This document shows, piece after piece, positions 19,366 to 26,674 of a DNA stretch of 64,000 nt; position 1 is the first letter of the stretch, and every line of letters begins with the position of its first letter. Source of the stretch: Arenibacter catalasegens (GTDB taxonomy: Bacteria > Bacteroidota > Bacteroidia > Flavobacteriales > Flavobacteriaceae). The notes below the pieces were generated by a model. It worked only from the letters and a program-made list of their open reading frames with translations. It did no database searches and was not told the DNA's origin. Where the stretch lies: NCBI RefSeq assembly GCF_002909235.1, contig NZ_PHQQ01000009.1, forward strand, positions 92,646 to 156,645, given 5' to 3'. The position numbers were made by a program, and so were the translations under genes.

Positions 19366-19947
19366 ATGGAACTATTAATTGAGGATTCAGTATTAGTAAG
19401 AGACTACATGAATGGGGACGAAAGAGCCCTTGAAACACTAATCAACCGTCACAACCAACGTCTAAGCAGTTTTATTTATTCCAAAGTCCAGGACAGGGAG
19501 ACCACCGAAGATATTTTTCAAGACACCTTTATTAAGGTTATTAAGACCTTAAAGAAGGGCAATTATAATGAGGAAGGAAAATTTTTACCTTGGGTAATGC
19601 GGATTTCACATAATTTAATAATCGACTATTTTAGGAAGAATAAACGAATGCCCAGATTTGAAGGCAATAGTGATTTTAATATTTTCTCCATAATTAGCGA
19701 CGATAAGTTAAATGCAGAAAAACAACTTATTAAAGATCAAATAGATTTTGATCTTAAGATTCTGATCAAAGAATTGCCTAAAGATCAAATGGATGTTCTG
19801 GAAATGCGTTTATATAGGGACATGAGCTTTAAGGAAATATCAGAAAATACGGGAGTGAGTATTAATACTGCCTTGGGCAGAATGCGATATGCACTTATTA
19901 ACCTTCGTAAGATAGTAGAAAGGCATAATATAATTTTAACGAATTAA
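19366..19947 (+). CDS. ECF-type RNA polymerase sigma factor, copy 1
   Basis: A 193-residue sigma-70 family protein with regions 2 and 4 only. Region 2 (about 24-90) includes DIFQDTFIKVIKTL and FLPWVMRISHNLIIDYFRKN. Region 4 (about 130-185) includes LPKDQMDVLEMRLYRDMSF followed by the helix-turn-helix EISENTGVSINTALGRMRYA. It would direct RNA polymerase to a specific promoter set. No anti-sigma gene with a membrane segment follows. Instead a 47-residue protein starts 71 bp after the stop. Its closest relative is the copy at 20688-21269, the same length and about four-fifths identical. It has a good promoter (19217-19246) and a structured leader. Confidence 0.93.
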   Translation: MELLIEDSVLVRDYMNGDERALETLINRHNQRLSSFIYSKVQDRETTEDIFQDTFIKVIKTLKKGNYNEEGKFLPWVMRISHNLIIDYFRKNKRMPRFEGNSDFNIFSIISDDKLNAEKQLIKDQIDFDLKILIKELPKDQMDVLEMRLYRDMSFKEISENTGVSINTALGRMRYALINLRKIVERHNIILTN

Positions 19948-20018
19948 TAGGCTTTATAACTGCTTTTAGTTAATTTCTTCATAACACTTGCGTTATTTGA
20001 TACTAGACGTATAAGATT

Positions 20019-20162
20019 ATGAAGAAAATTACCGTTACTAATAAGAACAAAAGCAAACTAATGTCCACACGCAGGTCGAAGATAGATTTTTTACTGAACT
20101 ACTCTAAATCACTGCACATCATTAAATGTAATGATGAAAAGCAGGAACATTGTTTGAACTAG
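20019..20162 (+). CDS. 47-residue protein of the sigma-associated small family, copy 1
   Basis: An ATG-to-TAG frame (48 codons with the stop) begins 71 bp after the sigma gene. The product has a basic N-terminal half (MKKITVTNKNKSKL) and a hydrophobic core FLLNYSKSLHII at residues 24-35. The copy at 21342 aligns over all 47 residues without gaps with 21 identities, including F24, L25, L26, Y28, S29, S31, L32, I34, I35 and the final LN. Twelve of the 21 shared residues use different codons, as expected for a protein under selection. It has no signal peptide or clear membrane helix. I do not recognise the family; a role in controlling or assisting the sigma factor is inferred from position only. 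Confidence 0.75.
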   Translation: MKKITVTNKNKSKLMSTRRSKIDFLLNYSKSLHIIKCNDEKQEHCLN

Positions 20163-20687
20163 ACTTTTCCAATAATTTTCCCAATAGCCTTATTTAACCA
20201 ATATTTGTTGGTTCCCATATGTATAAAGGAATAAGTAGGTAAAGTTGTTGGAATGGCATCCAAAGACTCTATTTATACTTTATCCCTGGAGACCTATTCT
20301 TTACTGTTATCTCTATATGGCCTATTTTCCATAGATTGGGAATATACCTCTGTATAAACATAGGGATTTCTATACTCCTTATTATATAGGTATTTTAACC
20401 TTTATATAATCCAACAATAATTATTACTCTTCTAAGTAATCCCATTAAGCACATCCAACTTCAATTTTGGCCAATTATTATGTGTAAAATAAGAAAATCG
20501 GCATTTGACATCATTTAATGGGGGTTTTACAACATAGTTTTTTTCTCACATGTGCATTTATATACTTTTATCCTGTTGCTAATCAACAATGAAGATTTTA
20601 AGTCTTCATTTAAAGAAGAAGTAATAAAAAATAAAGTCCGAACCGAAAGGGGAGGCCCCCTAGTTTAACCATAAAACAATAATTTGT
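20163..20687 (+). other. 525-bp intergenic region before sigma copy 2
   Basis: No convincing gene. There is no exact TAnnTTTG promoter, although several partial matches occur. Two hairpins lie near the 3' end: AATGAAGA/TCTTCATT (20588-20610, 7-nt loop) and a GC-rich AGGGG/CCCCT stem (20648-20661) 26 bp before the ATG. A 34-codon frame at 20253-20357 has no support. The last bases TAATTTGT before the ATG are identical to those of copy 1. Confidence 0.6.
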
Positions 20688-21269
20688 ATGGAACTGCAAA
20701 TAGATGACTCAGTATTAGTAAAGGATTACATTAATGGTAATGAAAAAGCTTTAGAGGTTTTGATCAACAGGCACAACCAACGTATTAGTAGCTTTATTTA
20801 CTCTAAGGTTTTGGACCGTGATGTTTCAGAGGACATTTTTCAGGACACCTTTATTAAAGTAATCAAAACCTTAAAAAAGGGAAATTATAGCGAAGAGGGT
20901 AAATTTTTACCTTGGGTTATGAGAATTGCCCATAATTTGGTGATCGATCACTTTAGAAGGAACAAAAGAATGCCAATGTTCGAGGGAAATGATGATTTTA
21001 ATATTTTTTCTGTAATTGGTGATGATAAACTAAATGTAGAAAAGCAGTTGATCAAAGATCAGATCGATACTGATTTGAATTTGTTGATCGAAGAATTACC
21101 TGATGATCAAAAAGAGGTTCTTTTAATGCGTATTTACAGGGATATGAGTTTCAAGGAAATTTCTGAAAATACCGGTGTTAGTATTAATACCGCTTTAGGG
21201 AGAATGAGATATGCGCTAATTAACCTAAGAAAAATCATTGAAAAGAATAATATCGTTTTAACGAATTAA
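20688..21269 (+). CDS. ECF-type RNA polymerase sigma factor, copy 2
   Basis: A 193-residue paralogue of the sigma factor at 19366, co-linear without gaps. Region 2 (DIFQDTFIKVIKTLKKGNY, FLPWVMRIAHNLVIDHFRRN) and the region 4 helix-turn-helix (EISENTGVSINTALGRMRYA) are nearly invariant between copies. Most changes fall in the linker about 112-140 and at the N-terminus. The DNA-reading part is therefore almost unchanged, so both may recognise the same promoters, while input signals could differ. TAATTTGTATGGAACT spans the start in both copies. A second 47-residue gene begins 72 bp after the stop, repeating the arrangement of copy 1. Confidence 0.93.
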   Translation: MELQIDDSVLVKDYINGNEKALEVLINRHNQRISSFIYSKVLDRDVSEDIFQDTFIKVIKTLKKGNYSEEGKFLPWVMRIAHNLVIDHFRRNKRMPMFEGNDDFNIFSVIGDDKLNVEKQLIKDQIDTDLNLLIEELPDDQKEVLLMRIYRDMSFKEISENTGVSINTALGRMRYALINLRKIIEKNNIVLTN

Positions 21270-21341
21270 TAGGTCATAGGTCGAGGAGTACAATATTTCC
21301 AATTTAGTGGCGTTATCTTATCATAACAATACTATAATCCT

Positions 21342-21485
21342 ATGGAAAAAATTTACTCTGAACATCGAAACAAGTGTAAACTTGCGAAAGCGAGTCCTGA
21401 AACTATCAAGTTCCTATTGGGCTATTCCAACTCTTTACAAATAATTGAATATAATAATGTTCAGTTTGAAAATAATTTAAACTAG
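21342..21485 (+). CDS. 47-residue protein of the sigma-associated small family, copy 2
   Basis: An ATG-to-TAG frame of 47 residues, MEKIYSEHRNKCKL... with core FLLGYSNSLQII at 24-35, ungapped against the protein at 20019. Within F24 to L32 all seven shared residues are encoded by different but synonymous codons (for example TTT/TTC, CTG/TTG, TAC/TAT), which is strong sign of coding. Its stop lies 3 bp before a bidirectional terminator (21489-21520), so sigma copy 2 and this gene form one transcript. Function unknown; candidates include a small sigma regulator or an unrelated cargo duplicated with it. Confidence 0.75.
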   Translation: MEKIYSEHRNKCKLAKASPETIKFLLGYSNSLQIIEYNNVQFENNLN

Positions 21486-21488
21486 AAC

Positions 21489-21520
21489 AAAAAATCCCAA
21501 CCTACGAGTTGGGATTTTTT
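21489..21520. terminator. bidirectional terminator overlapping the end of the endonuclease III gene
   Basis: Arms AAAAAATCCCAAC (21489-21501) and GTTGGGATTTTTT (21508-21520) with loop CTACGA give a strong hairpin with T-runs both ways. It terminates the sigma copy 2 transcript. On the minus strand the downstream arm also encodes part of the last residues (NPNS) and the loop holds the stop codon of the endonuclease gene. Confidence 0.85.
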
Positions 21521-22167
21521 GCTTTATAATAGGCATGTAACACTGGTTTCCTGCCAATTGTTTTAGTAATAATGTCTTTTTCTAAATTCCATCCCCTTGC
21601 AGGGGAGTATTCCCGTCCGTACCATATAATCTGTAAATGAAGATCATTCCATATTTCTTTGGGGAATAATCTTTTGGCATCCTTTTCTGTTTGAACCACA
21701 TTTTTTCCATTGGAAAATCCCCAGCGGTACATTAGCCTATGTATATGGGTATCTACAGGAAATGCAGGAATGCCAAATGCTTGGGAAACTACCACGCTCG
21801 CCGTTTTGTGTCCAACCGCCGGGAATTGCTCCAATAACTCAATCTCTTGCGGTACTTGTCCGTTATATTTCTCAATAAGGATTTTCGAAAGCCCGTAAAT
21901 ACCTTTAGACTTCATAGGGGATAAGCCGACAGGTTTAATAATTTCCCTAATCTCCTCCGCGGTCATTTTAACCATGTCATAGGGATTATCCGCCTTTTTA
22001 AATAATAAGGGTGTTATCTTATTTACACGTACATCCGTACTTTGAGCGGATAATAATACAGCAATTAACAGCGTATATGGGTCTTTGTGGTCTAAAGGAA
22101 CAGGGATGGTCGGGTAGATTTCTTGTAGAGTTTTAATAGTAAAGTTTACTTTTTCCGCTTTCGTCAT
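21502..22167 (-). CDS. nth: endonuclease III (HhH-GPD DNA glycosylase) without the iron-sulfur motif
   Basis: A 221-residue base-excision-repair glycosylase/AP lyase for oxidised pyrimidines. The helix-hairpin-helix LLEQFPAVGHKTA carries the catalytic lysine K121, and PVDTHIHR carries the catalytic aspartate D139, both as in E. coli Nth. LLSAQSTDVRVNK (about 39-51) is also typical. What is missing is the C-terminal [4Fe-4S] loop: E. coli has four cysteines after GR/TCxAR, here the segment reads YGREYSPARGWNLEKD, and the whole protein contains no cysteine. The enzyme is probably active without a cluster. Single gene; its stop lies inside a terminator hairpin. Confidence 0.9.
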   Translation of the reverse strand: MTKAEKVNFTIKTLQEIYPTIPVPLDHKDPYTLLIAVLLSAQSTDVRVNKITPLLFKKADNPYDMVKMTAEEIREIIKPVGLSPMKSKGIYGLSKILIEKYNGQVPQEIELLEQFPAVGHKTASVVVSQAFGIPAFPVDTHIHRLMYRWGFSNGKNVVQTEKDAKRLFPKEIWNDLHLQIIWYGREYSPARGWNLEKDIITKTIGRKPVLHAYYKAKNPNS

Positions 22168-22254
22168 TTATTACGTAATTTTATAACTTTTAAATAAAGG
22201 AGCACCCACTAAAATGGCCGTGTTTTAGAATATAAATTTACTTAAATTTTCACT

Positions 22255-22704
22255 ATGAATACTTTAAAAGTAGGGGATAAGGTACCCGAATTTACAGCTA
22301 GGGACGAAAATGGTAACGACATAAAATTATCTGATTACCAAGGAAAAAAATTAGTTGTCTTTTTTTATCCTAAAGCAAGTACTCCAGGATGTACAGCAGA
22401 AGCCTGCAACCTAAGGGATAATTATGATCAGCTAAAAGCGGAGGGTTATGAGTTACTCGGAGTAAGTGCAGATTCGCAAAAAAGGCAACTTAATTTCAAG
22501 AATAAGTATCAATTTCCTTTTCCCTTATTGGCAGATGAAGACCACACCATTCTCAATATTTTTGGCGTATGGGGCCCAAAGCAATTTATGGGGAGAAAAT
22601 ATGATGGGATTCATAGAATGACTTTTGTTATTGATGGCGATGGAGTAGTAGAAAAAGTGATCGAAAAGGTAAAAACCAAGGATCATGCCGCTCAATTACT
22701 TTAA
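22255..22704 (+). CDS. bcp: thioredoxin-dependent thiol peroxidase (peroxiredoxin Q/BCP)
   Basis: A 149-residue cytoplasmic peroxiredoxin reducing hydrogen and alkyl hydroperoxides with thioredoxin. The peroxidatic cysteine C46 is in YPKASTPGCTAEAC and the resolving cysteine C51 is five residues later, giving the atypical 2-Cys arrangement of alpha-helix 2. The catalytic threonine T43 and the arginine near 120 (HRMTFVID) are in place. Length matches the family. Single gene with a terminator at 22719-22760. I see no OxyR-type site upstream. Confidence 0.96.
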   Translation: MNTLKVGDKVPEFTARDENGNDIKLSDYQGKKLVVFFYPKASTPGCTAEACNLRDNYDQLKAEGYELLGVSADSQKRQLNFKNKYQFPFPLLADEDHTILNIFGVWGPKQFMGRKYDGIHRMTFVIDGDGVVEKVIEKVKTKDHAAQLL

Positions 22705-22718
22705 AAAGTAATAAATAG

Positions 22719-22760
22719 AAAAAGGCTGCCATAATCTTTAAGTTTAAGGCAGCCTTTTTT
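22719..22760. terminator. intrinsic terminator after bcp, usable both ways
   Basis: Arms AAAAAGGCTGCC (22719-22730) and GGCAGCCTTTTTT (22748-22760) with a 17-nt loop. T-runs on both strands serve the convergent bcp and the gene at 22777-24237. Confidence 0.85.
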
Positions 22761-22776
22761 ATATAAGCACTTTAGT

Positions 22777-24237
22777 TTATACTTTTTCCTGTTCTTCCTC
22801 AATTGGTTTACGGATAAAGAGTTTCTTCCTTTTTATTATTTCCGCAATACCCTCTGGAAGCACAGATTCCCAGCCATCTTCGCCATTAATTATTTTTTTG
22901 AGAACATCCCTAGAGAAAACATGTAAAATTTCTGGATCGTAATCAATTATATCCATCACCTTTCCATTGTATTTAAAGAATTTGTACAATTCTTTCATTC
23001 TGGGATGTACCTTAATGGTATTACTGGTCATGATTTGACCAGTTTCCTCATTACGCATGGGGTATAGGTAGACTTTAAGGTCTTTAAAGAATAACTTGCC
23101 AAAAGCTTCTAGGATGCCGCCGCTTAAGTGACGGTAATATTTTTCATCAAAAATATCGACCAAATTGTTTACCCCCATGGTAAGACCAATCTTAGACTTG
23201 GTATAATTGCTAAAATATTCAACTAGTTTAAAGTACTCTTGGAACTTCGAGATCATTACGGTATGGCCTAAAGAACATAAAAGTTCTGCACGGTCCATAA
23301 AATCCTGTTCATCTATTTCACCTGAAGCCCGCAGGTTGGAGAGCGTAATTTCAAAAATAACAATGGTATTTTCTTCCTCAACACTAGGTTCCCTGATGAA
23401 TATTTCATAGGATTTTTTAAACATATCCATATTCACATTGGTCACTGGTCTAAAGCTTCCACGTAGGGCCAAAATATTCTTTTTGTAAAGTAAGGTCGCC
23501 GGTAAAAGATTATTACCATCGGGTCCAAACATTACAGCGTCAGTCATATCATTTTTAACAAGTTGCAGGCTCATTAATCTATTATCGACATCGGCGAAAT
23601 TGGGTCCAGAAAAATTAACCATATCTAATTCAACAGTATCCCTGTCGATATGGTCATAAAGATATTTTAATAACTTTCTAGGTTTGTCGTATTTATAAAA
23701 TGCACCATAAATAAGATTTACGCCTACAATTCCCAAAGTTTCCTGTTGTAGTCTCGCCTCATTCTGTTTAAAACGGATATGAAGGATAATTTCATTTAAC
23801 TCCTTTTGTTTGGGATCCAGTTGATAACGGATTCCTATCCAACCGTGCCCTTTATATCTCTTGGAAAAATCAATGGTAGCAACTGTATTGGCGTAAGAAA
23901 AGAATAATCTGTCCGGGTGTTGTTCACGACTGATTCTGTTGTCCATGTTCTCCATTTCATGGGCCAGCATTTTCTTTAACCTGGATTGGGTTACATATCT
24001 TCCATCCTCCTCGATACCATAAATGGCATCGCTAAAATCTTTGTCATAGGCGCTCATTGCCTTGGCAATGGTTCCCGAAGCACCTCCAGATTTAAAAAAA
24101 TGCCCAGATGTCTCTTGTCCGGCACCAATTTCAGAAAAGGTACCATAAATATCGGGATTTAGGTTTATCCTTAAGGTCTTCGCCTTTATTGACGGTACGT
24201 TGGTAAAAGCAATTTCTTTCTTAAAAATAGAGGACAT
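22777..24237 (-). CDS. conserved cytoplasmic protein of unknown function (486 aa)
   Basis: I do not recognise a catalytic domain. The protein has no signal peptide and no membrane segment, and its composition is that of a soluble enzyme. Notable stretches are GHFFKSGGASGTIAKAMSAYD (about 45-65), GIVGVNLIYGAFYKYDKP (about 168-185), RDTVELDMVNFSGPNFADVDNR (about 194-215) and GLTMGVNNLVDIFDEKYY (about 350-367). From memory, similar long proteins in Bacteroidota are sometimes labelled as TonB-dependent receptor or as a nicotinate-nucleotide adenylyltransferase; neither label is supported here, since there is no barrel, plug or HxGH motif. Single gene, divergent from the MBL-fold hydrolase; -7 element TAACTTTG on the minus strand at 24265-24258. 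Confidence 0.6.
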   Translation of the reverse strand: MSSIFKKEIAFTNVPSIKAKTLRINLNPDIYGTFSEIGAGQETSGHFFKSGGASGTIAKAMSAYDKDFSDAIYGIEEDGRYVTQSRLKKMLAHEMENMDNRISREQHPDRLFFSYANTVATIDFSKRYKGHGWIGIRYQLDPKQKELNEIILHIRFKQNEARLQQETLGIVGVNLIYGAFYKYDKPRKLLKYLYDHIDRDTVELDMVNFSGPNFADVDNRLMSLQLVKNDMTDAVMFGPDGNNLLPATLLYKKNILALRGSFRPVTNVNMDMFKKSYEIFIREPSVEEENTIVIFEITLSNLRASGEIDEQDFMDRAELLCSLGHTVMISKFQEYFKLVEYFSNYTKSKIGLTMGVNNLVDIFDEKYYRHLSGGILEAFGKLFFKDLKVYLYPMRNEETGQIMTSNTIKVHPRMKELYKFFKYNGKVMDIIDYDPEILHVFSRDVLKKIINGEDGWESVLPEGIAEIIKRKKLFIRKPIEEEQEKV

Positions 24238-24257
24238 AGTGTCTTTTTTACTTGTAG

Positions 24258-24307
24258 CAAAGTTAAAAAGTTTGAGCTATCAATTAAATAAATTAGTTAT
24301 AAATTTG
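24258..24307. promoter_or_regulatory. divergent -7 elements
   Basis: TAACTTTG on the minus strand (24265-24258) points at the 486-residue protein gene. TAAATTTG on the plus strand (24300-24307) points at the MBL-fold gene and would start transcription about 12 nt before its TTG codon. Matching -33 elements are poor in both directions. Confidence 0.4.
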
Positions 24308-24325
24308 GATTAAATAGACATAGGA

Positions 24326-25090
24326 TTGAAAATAACTTTTTTAGGAACAGGAACATCACAGGGAATCCCAGTAATTGGGAGCAAACACCCTGTGTGTTTA
24401 AGCAAAAATCAAAAGGATAAAAGGCTTCGGGTATCCGTAATGGTCTCATGGGATTCCTACAATTATGTAATAGATTGCGGCCCCGATTTTAGACAGCAAA
24501 TGCTGACCAACAATGTTGAAAAAATTGATGGAATATTGTTTACCCATGAACATTCAGATCATACGGCGGGAATAGATGACATAAGACCATTTTTTTTTAG
24601 ACAGGGAGATATTCCCATTTATGCCCATGAACGTGTTGTTGAATCAATTAAAGAGCGATTTCATTATATATTTGCTGATGAAAATCGATACCCCGGTGCA
24701 CCGGCCGTAGAGATCAATACCATTAGAAATAATAAGCCATTCAAAATAGGTGACCTAATGGCTATACCTGTAGAAGCACAACACAATAGATTGCAGGTTT
24801 TTGGGTTTAGAATACAGGACTTCGTGTATTTAACCGATGTAAAAAGTATGGAAAAGGAAGAAATGGAAAAAATAAAGGGAGTAAAGACATTAGTGATCAA
24901 CGCCTTAAGGGTAGAACCACACCATTCACATTTTAACCTAGAGGAAGCCTTGGCGTTTATTGCCATTATTAAGCCTACTAGGGCATATATAACCCATATA
25001 AGCCATTTAATGGGGTTCCATGATGAAGTTGAGAAGCAGCTTCCACAAAATGTGCATTTGGCCTATGATAACCTAGTGCTGGATGTGTAA
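24326..25090 (+). CDS. MBL-fold metallo-hydrolase (PhnP/RNase Z-like)
   Basis: A 254-residue metallo-beta-lactamase-fold phosphodiesterase-type enzyme. FLGTGTSQGIPVIG (5-18) and the metal motif THEHSDHTAG (H74, H76, D78, H79) with distal histidines (about H184 in VEPHHSHF and H220-H223 in THISHL) form a two-metal site. It resembles PhnP cyclic phosphodiesterases, but no phn genes are near. The start appears to be TTG at 24326, because the protein begins at the first beta strand (KITFLGTG) and no ATG precedes it in frame after the upstream stop. It is followed 68 bp later by a small membrane protein gene. Confidence 0.85.
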   Translation: MKITFLGTGTSQGIPVIGSKHPVCLSKNQKDKRLRVSVMVSWDSYNYVIDCGPDFRQQMLTNNVEKIDGILFTHEHSDHTAGIDDIRPFFFRQGDIPIYAHERVVESIKERFHYIFADENRYPGAPAVEINTIRNNKPFKIGDLMAIPVEAQHNRLQVFGFRIQDFVYLTDVKSMEKEEMEKIKGVKTLVINALRVEPHHSHFNLEEALAFIAIIKPTRAYITHISHLMGFHDEVEKQLPQNVHLAYDNLVLDV

Positions 25091-25158
25091 ACCACTTTTA
25101 TAGTCCCGGAAATCAGTTTAACTTTTGAATCATAACCAATAAATCGAAAAATCAAGGC

Positions 25159-25653
25159 ATGAAACATAAAATTTACCTGTATCTATTCATATTTGTAGCT
25201 TTAATAGCGCTCTACCAATTTGTGAGTGCCAGCAATATGGTGACGGCAAAAAACACTAAAATAGAATCGCAAGCGGATCAACTTGTTCAATTGGAGGATT
25301 CTATACAGAAATTGCATTTAAAGGTGTTGGACAACCAATATTTTTCTTTGGAGAATAATGATGATGCCTTGGCCTATTACGATCACTTAAAACTAAAGGA
25401 CCCTAGTCGCTATATCTCGGATAAGTTATTGGAAACTAATGAGAGTAAGGGAGACAACCCGTTAGTTCCTTATGAGGGTATGGAAAATGATTTTAAAATA
25501 AACAAGATTAAGATTCTAAACCATAAATGGATCCTGGCCGATTTCTCGGATGGCAAATATTGGGGCGAAGTGTTGATCAAATATGAACTGAAAGATGATC
25601 TTGGAGTAGATTTTTCATTAATAGACCATCTTTTGTATACCCGTAGTAATTAA
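25159..25653 (+). CDS. membrane-anchored protein of unknown function
   Basis: 164 residues: one N-terminal membrane segment (about 5-23, IYLYLFIFVALIALYQFV), then a short heptad-like coiled stretch (about 36-58, ESQADQLVQLEDSIQKLHLKV), then a compact soluble domain (about 110-164) ending LIDHLLYTRSN, expected in the periplasm. I do not recognise the family. Its 3' end overlaps the 3' end of the convergent esterase gene by 4 bp, and there is no terminator hairpin between them. Confidence 0.6.
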   Translation: MKHKIYLYLFIFVALIALYQFVSASNMVTAKNTKIESQADQLVQLEDSIQKLHLKVLDNQYFSLENNDDALAYYDHLKLKDPSRYISDKLLETNESKGDNPLVPYEGMENDFKINKIKILNHKWILADFSDGKYWGEVLIKYELKDDLGVDFSLIDHLLYTRSN

Positions 25654-26309
25654 ATTTTATCTTTCAACCAAGTACTAAAGGAATGAAAATTTTGTGGCGC
25701 CACACCATGGCCAACAGGAAATTCTTCATAAATATGATCAATCTTTAAATCTTTAAGGATTCCAGGTATTTTCTGTGCCCAAGAAACGGGGATTACCTGA
25801 TCTACACTGCCATGAGAAGCGTATATCTTTAAATTTTCATAGTTGTTTTTCTTATAATTTTCAACTAGCATGTTTTCATTGACATAACCACTTAAAGCAA
25901 TTACATTTTTAATCATAAGCGGATAGGAGAGGGCAAGGGCATAACTTAATATAGTACCTTGGCTAAACCCTAAAATAGTTACATTTTTTTCATCCAGCCC
26001 ATAGGTTTTGCAGGCTTCCTCTATAAACACCTTTATTTTTTCCCTAGACAAAACGGCTTGTTCCTCGTCGTTCCACTTGCCCTTGTCAGCCTCAAAATTA
26101 ATGGCATACCATGCATTACCGTATGGTTGCATGGGATAAGGCGCTCTTGCCGATATTACACAAAGTTCCTTTGGCAGTTCAGGGGCAAAGGAAAATAGAT
26201 CTTCCTCGTTGCTTCCATAGCCATGGAACATAAATAGTACGGGCGGTTTCCCGGAGGTAACGGTGGATGGTCTAATAAGGTGTTCCAGTGATAAGGGGGC
26301 TGTAGTCAT
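25650..26309 (-). CDS. alpha/beta-hydrolase, phospholipase/carboxylesterase type
   Basis: A 219-residue cytoplasmic serine esterase of the acyl-protein-thioesterase-like family. The nucleophile is S116 in LGFSQG, the acid D170 in GSVDQVIPVSWA, and the histidine H201 in VGHGVAPQN. FHGYGSNEEDLF (about 28-39) supplies the oxyanion region. No signal peptide. It starts 1 bp after the stop of the DUF4870-like gene, so it is probably translated from the same transcript. The substrate is unknown. Confidence 0.85.
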   Translation of the reverse strand: MTTAPLSLEHLIRPSTVTSGKPPVLFMFHGYGSNEEDLFSFAPELPKELCVISARAPYPMQPYGNAWYAINFEADKGKWNDEEQAVLSREKIKVFIEEACKTYGLDEKNVTILGFSQGTILSYALALSYPLMIKNVIALSGYVNENMLVENYKKNNYENLKIYASHGSVDQVIPVSWAQKIPGILKDLKIDHIYEEFPVGHGVAPQNFHSFSTWLKDKI

Positions 26310-26310
26310 T

Positions 26311-26637
26311 TTAAGATATAAAAGTAAACCATTTTTGAAAATAGGGGCCTAATACAGGCACTTCTTGTTTTTTATTGTTTAGGGCAGCAAGAAAGCCATA
26401 AAACCACAATACCACATAAAAGACATAAAGGCCATACCAGGCATACTCGTTGTACCAGTTGCTTAAAAAAATAGCAAAGCCTAGAAAAGCAAGATGTAGA
26501 CCAAATGCCTGTCTTATATGAAATCGGGCAAATTCGTTCTTAGTATCGGAATTCATAGAAATGGCAATAAGAGCCCCAACCATAGTTAAATAGGCCACAA
26601 TTGCAGTAGTCTTTCCTTCCTTAATAACATTATCCAT
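26311..26637 (-). CDS. DUF4870/Tic20-like small membrane protein
   Basis: 108 residues with about three hydrophobic helices (about 12-26, 45-62, 68-85). The opening KEGKTTAIVAYLTMVGALIA and the motif KNEFARFHIRQAFGL match the paralogue encoded just upstream (26720-27037). FHIRQA/FHIGQS is the recognisable core of this family. Function unknown. A well-formed promoter lies directly before it (26643-26674), with a predicted start site close to the ATG, so its mRNA may be leaderless. The esterase gene follows after 1 bp. Confidence 0.75.
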   Translation of the reverse strand: MDNVIKEGKTTAIVAYLTMVGALIAISMNSDTKNEFARFHIRQAFGLHLAFLGFAIFLSNWYNEYAWYGLYVFYVVLWFYGFLAALNNKKQEVPVLGPYFQKWFTFIS

Positions 26638-26642
26638 AGCGG

Positions 26643-26674
26643 CAAAGTTAGATCAAGTTTAATATGTGTACAAA
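26643..26674 (-). promoter_or_regulatory. promoter of the DUF4870-like gene, possibly leaderless
   Basis: On the minus strand TTTG (26674-26671) and TAACTTTG (26650-26643) are separated by 20 bp. The -7 element ends 5 bp before the ATG at 26637, so the start site would fall on or beside the start codon. The -33 element overlaps the T-tail of the preceding terminator. Confidence 0.55.

Noticed and set aside
20253..20357. A 34-codon frame in the gap between the sigma modules
   Set aside because: No promoter, no second copy and no recognisable composition; unlike the 47-residue genes it has no paralogue at the other module.
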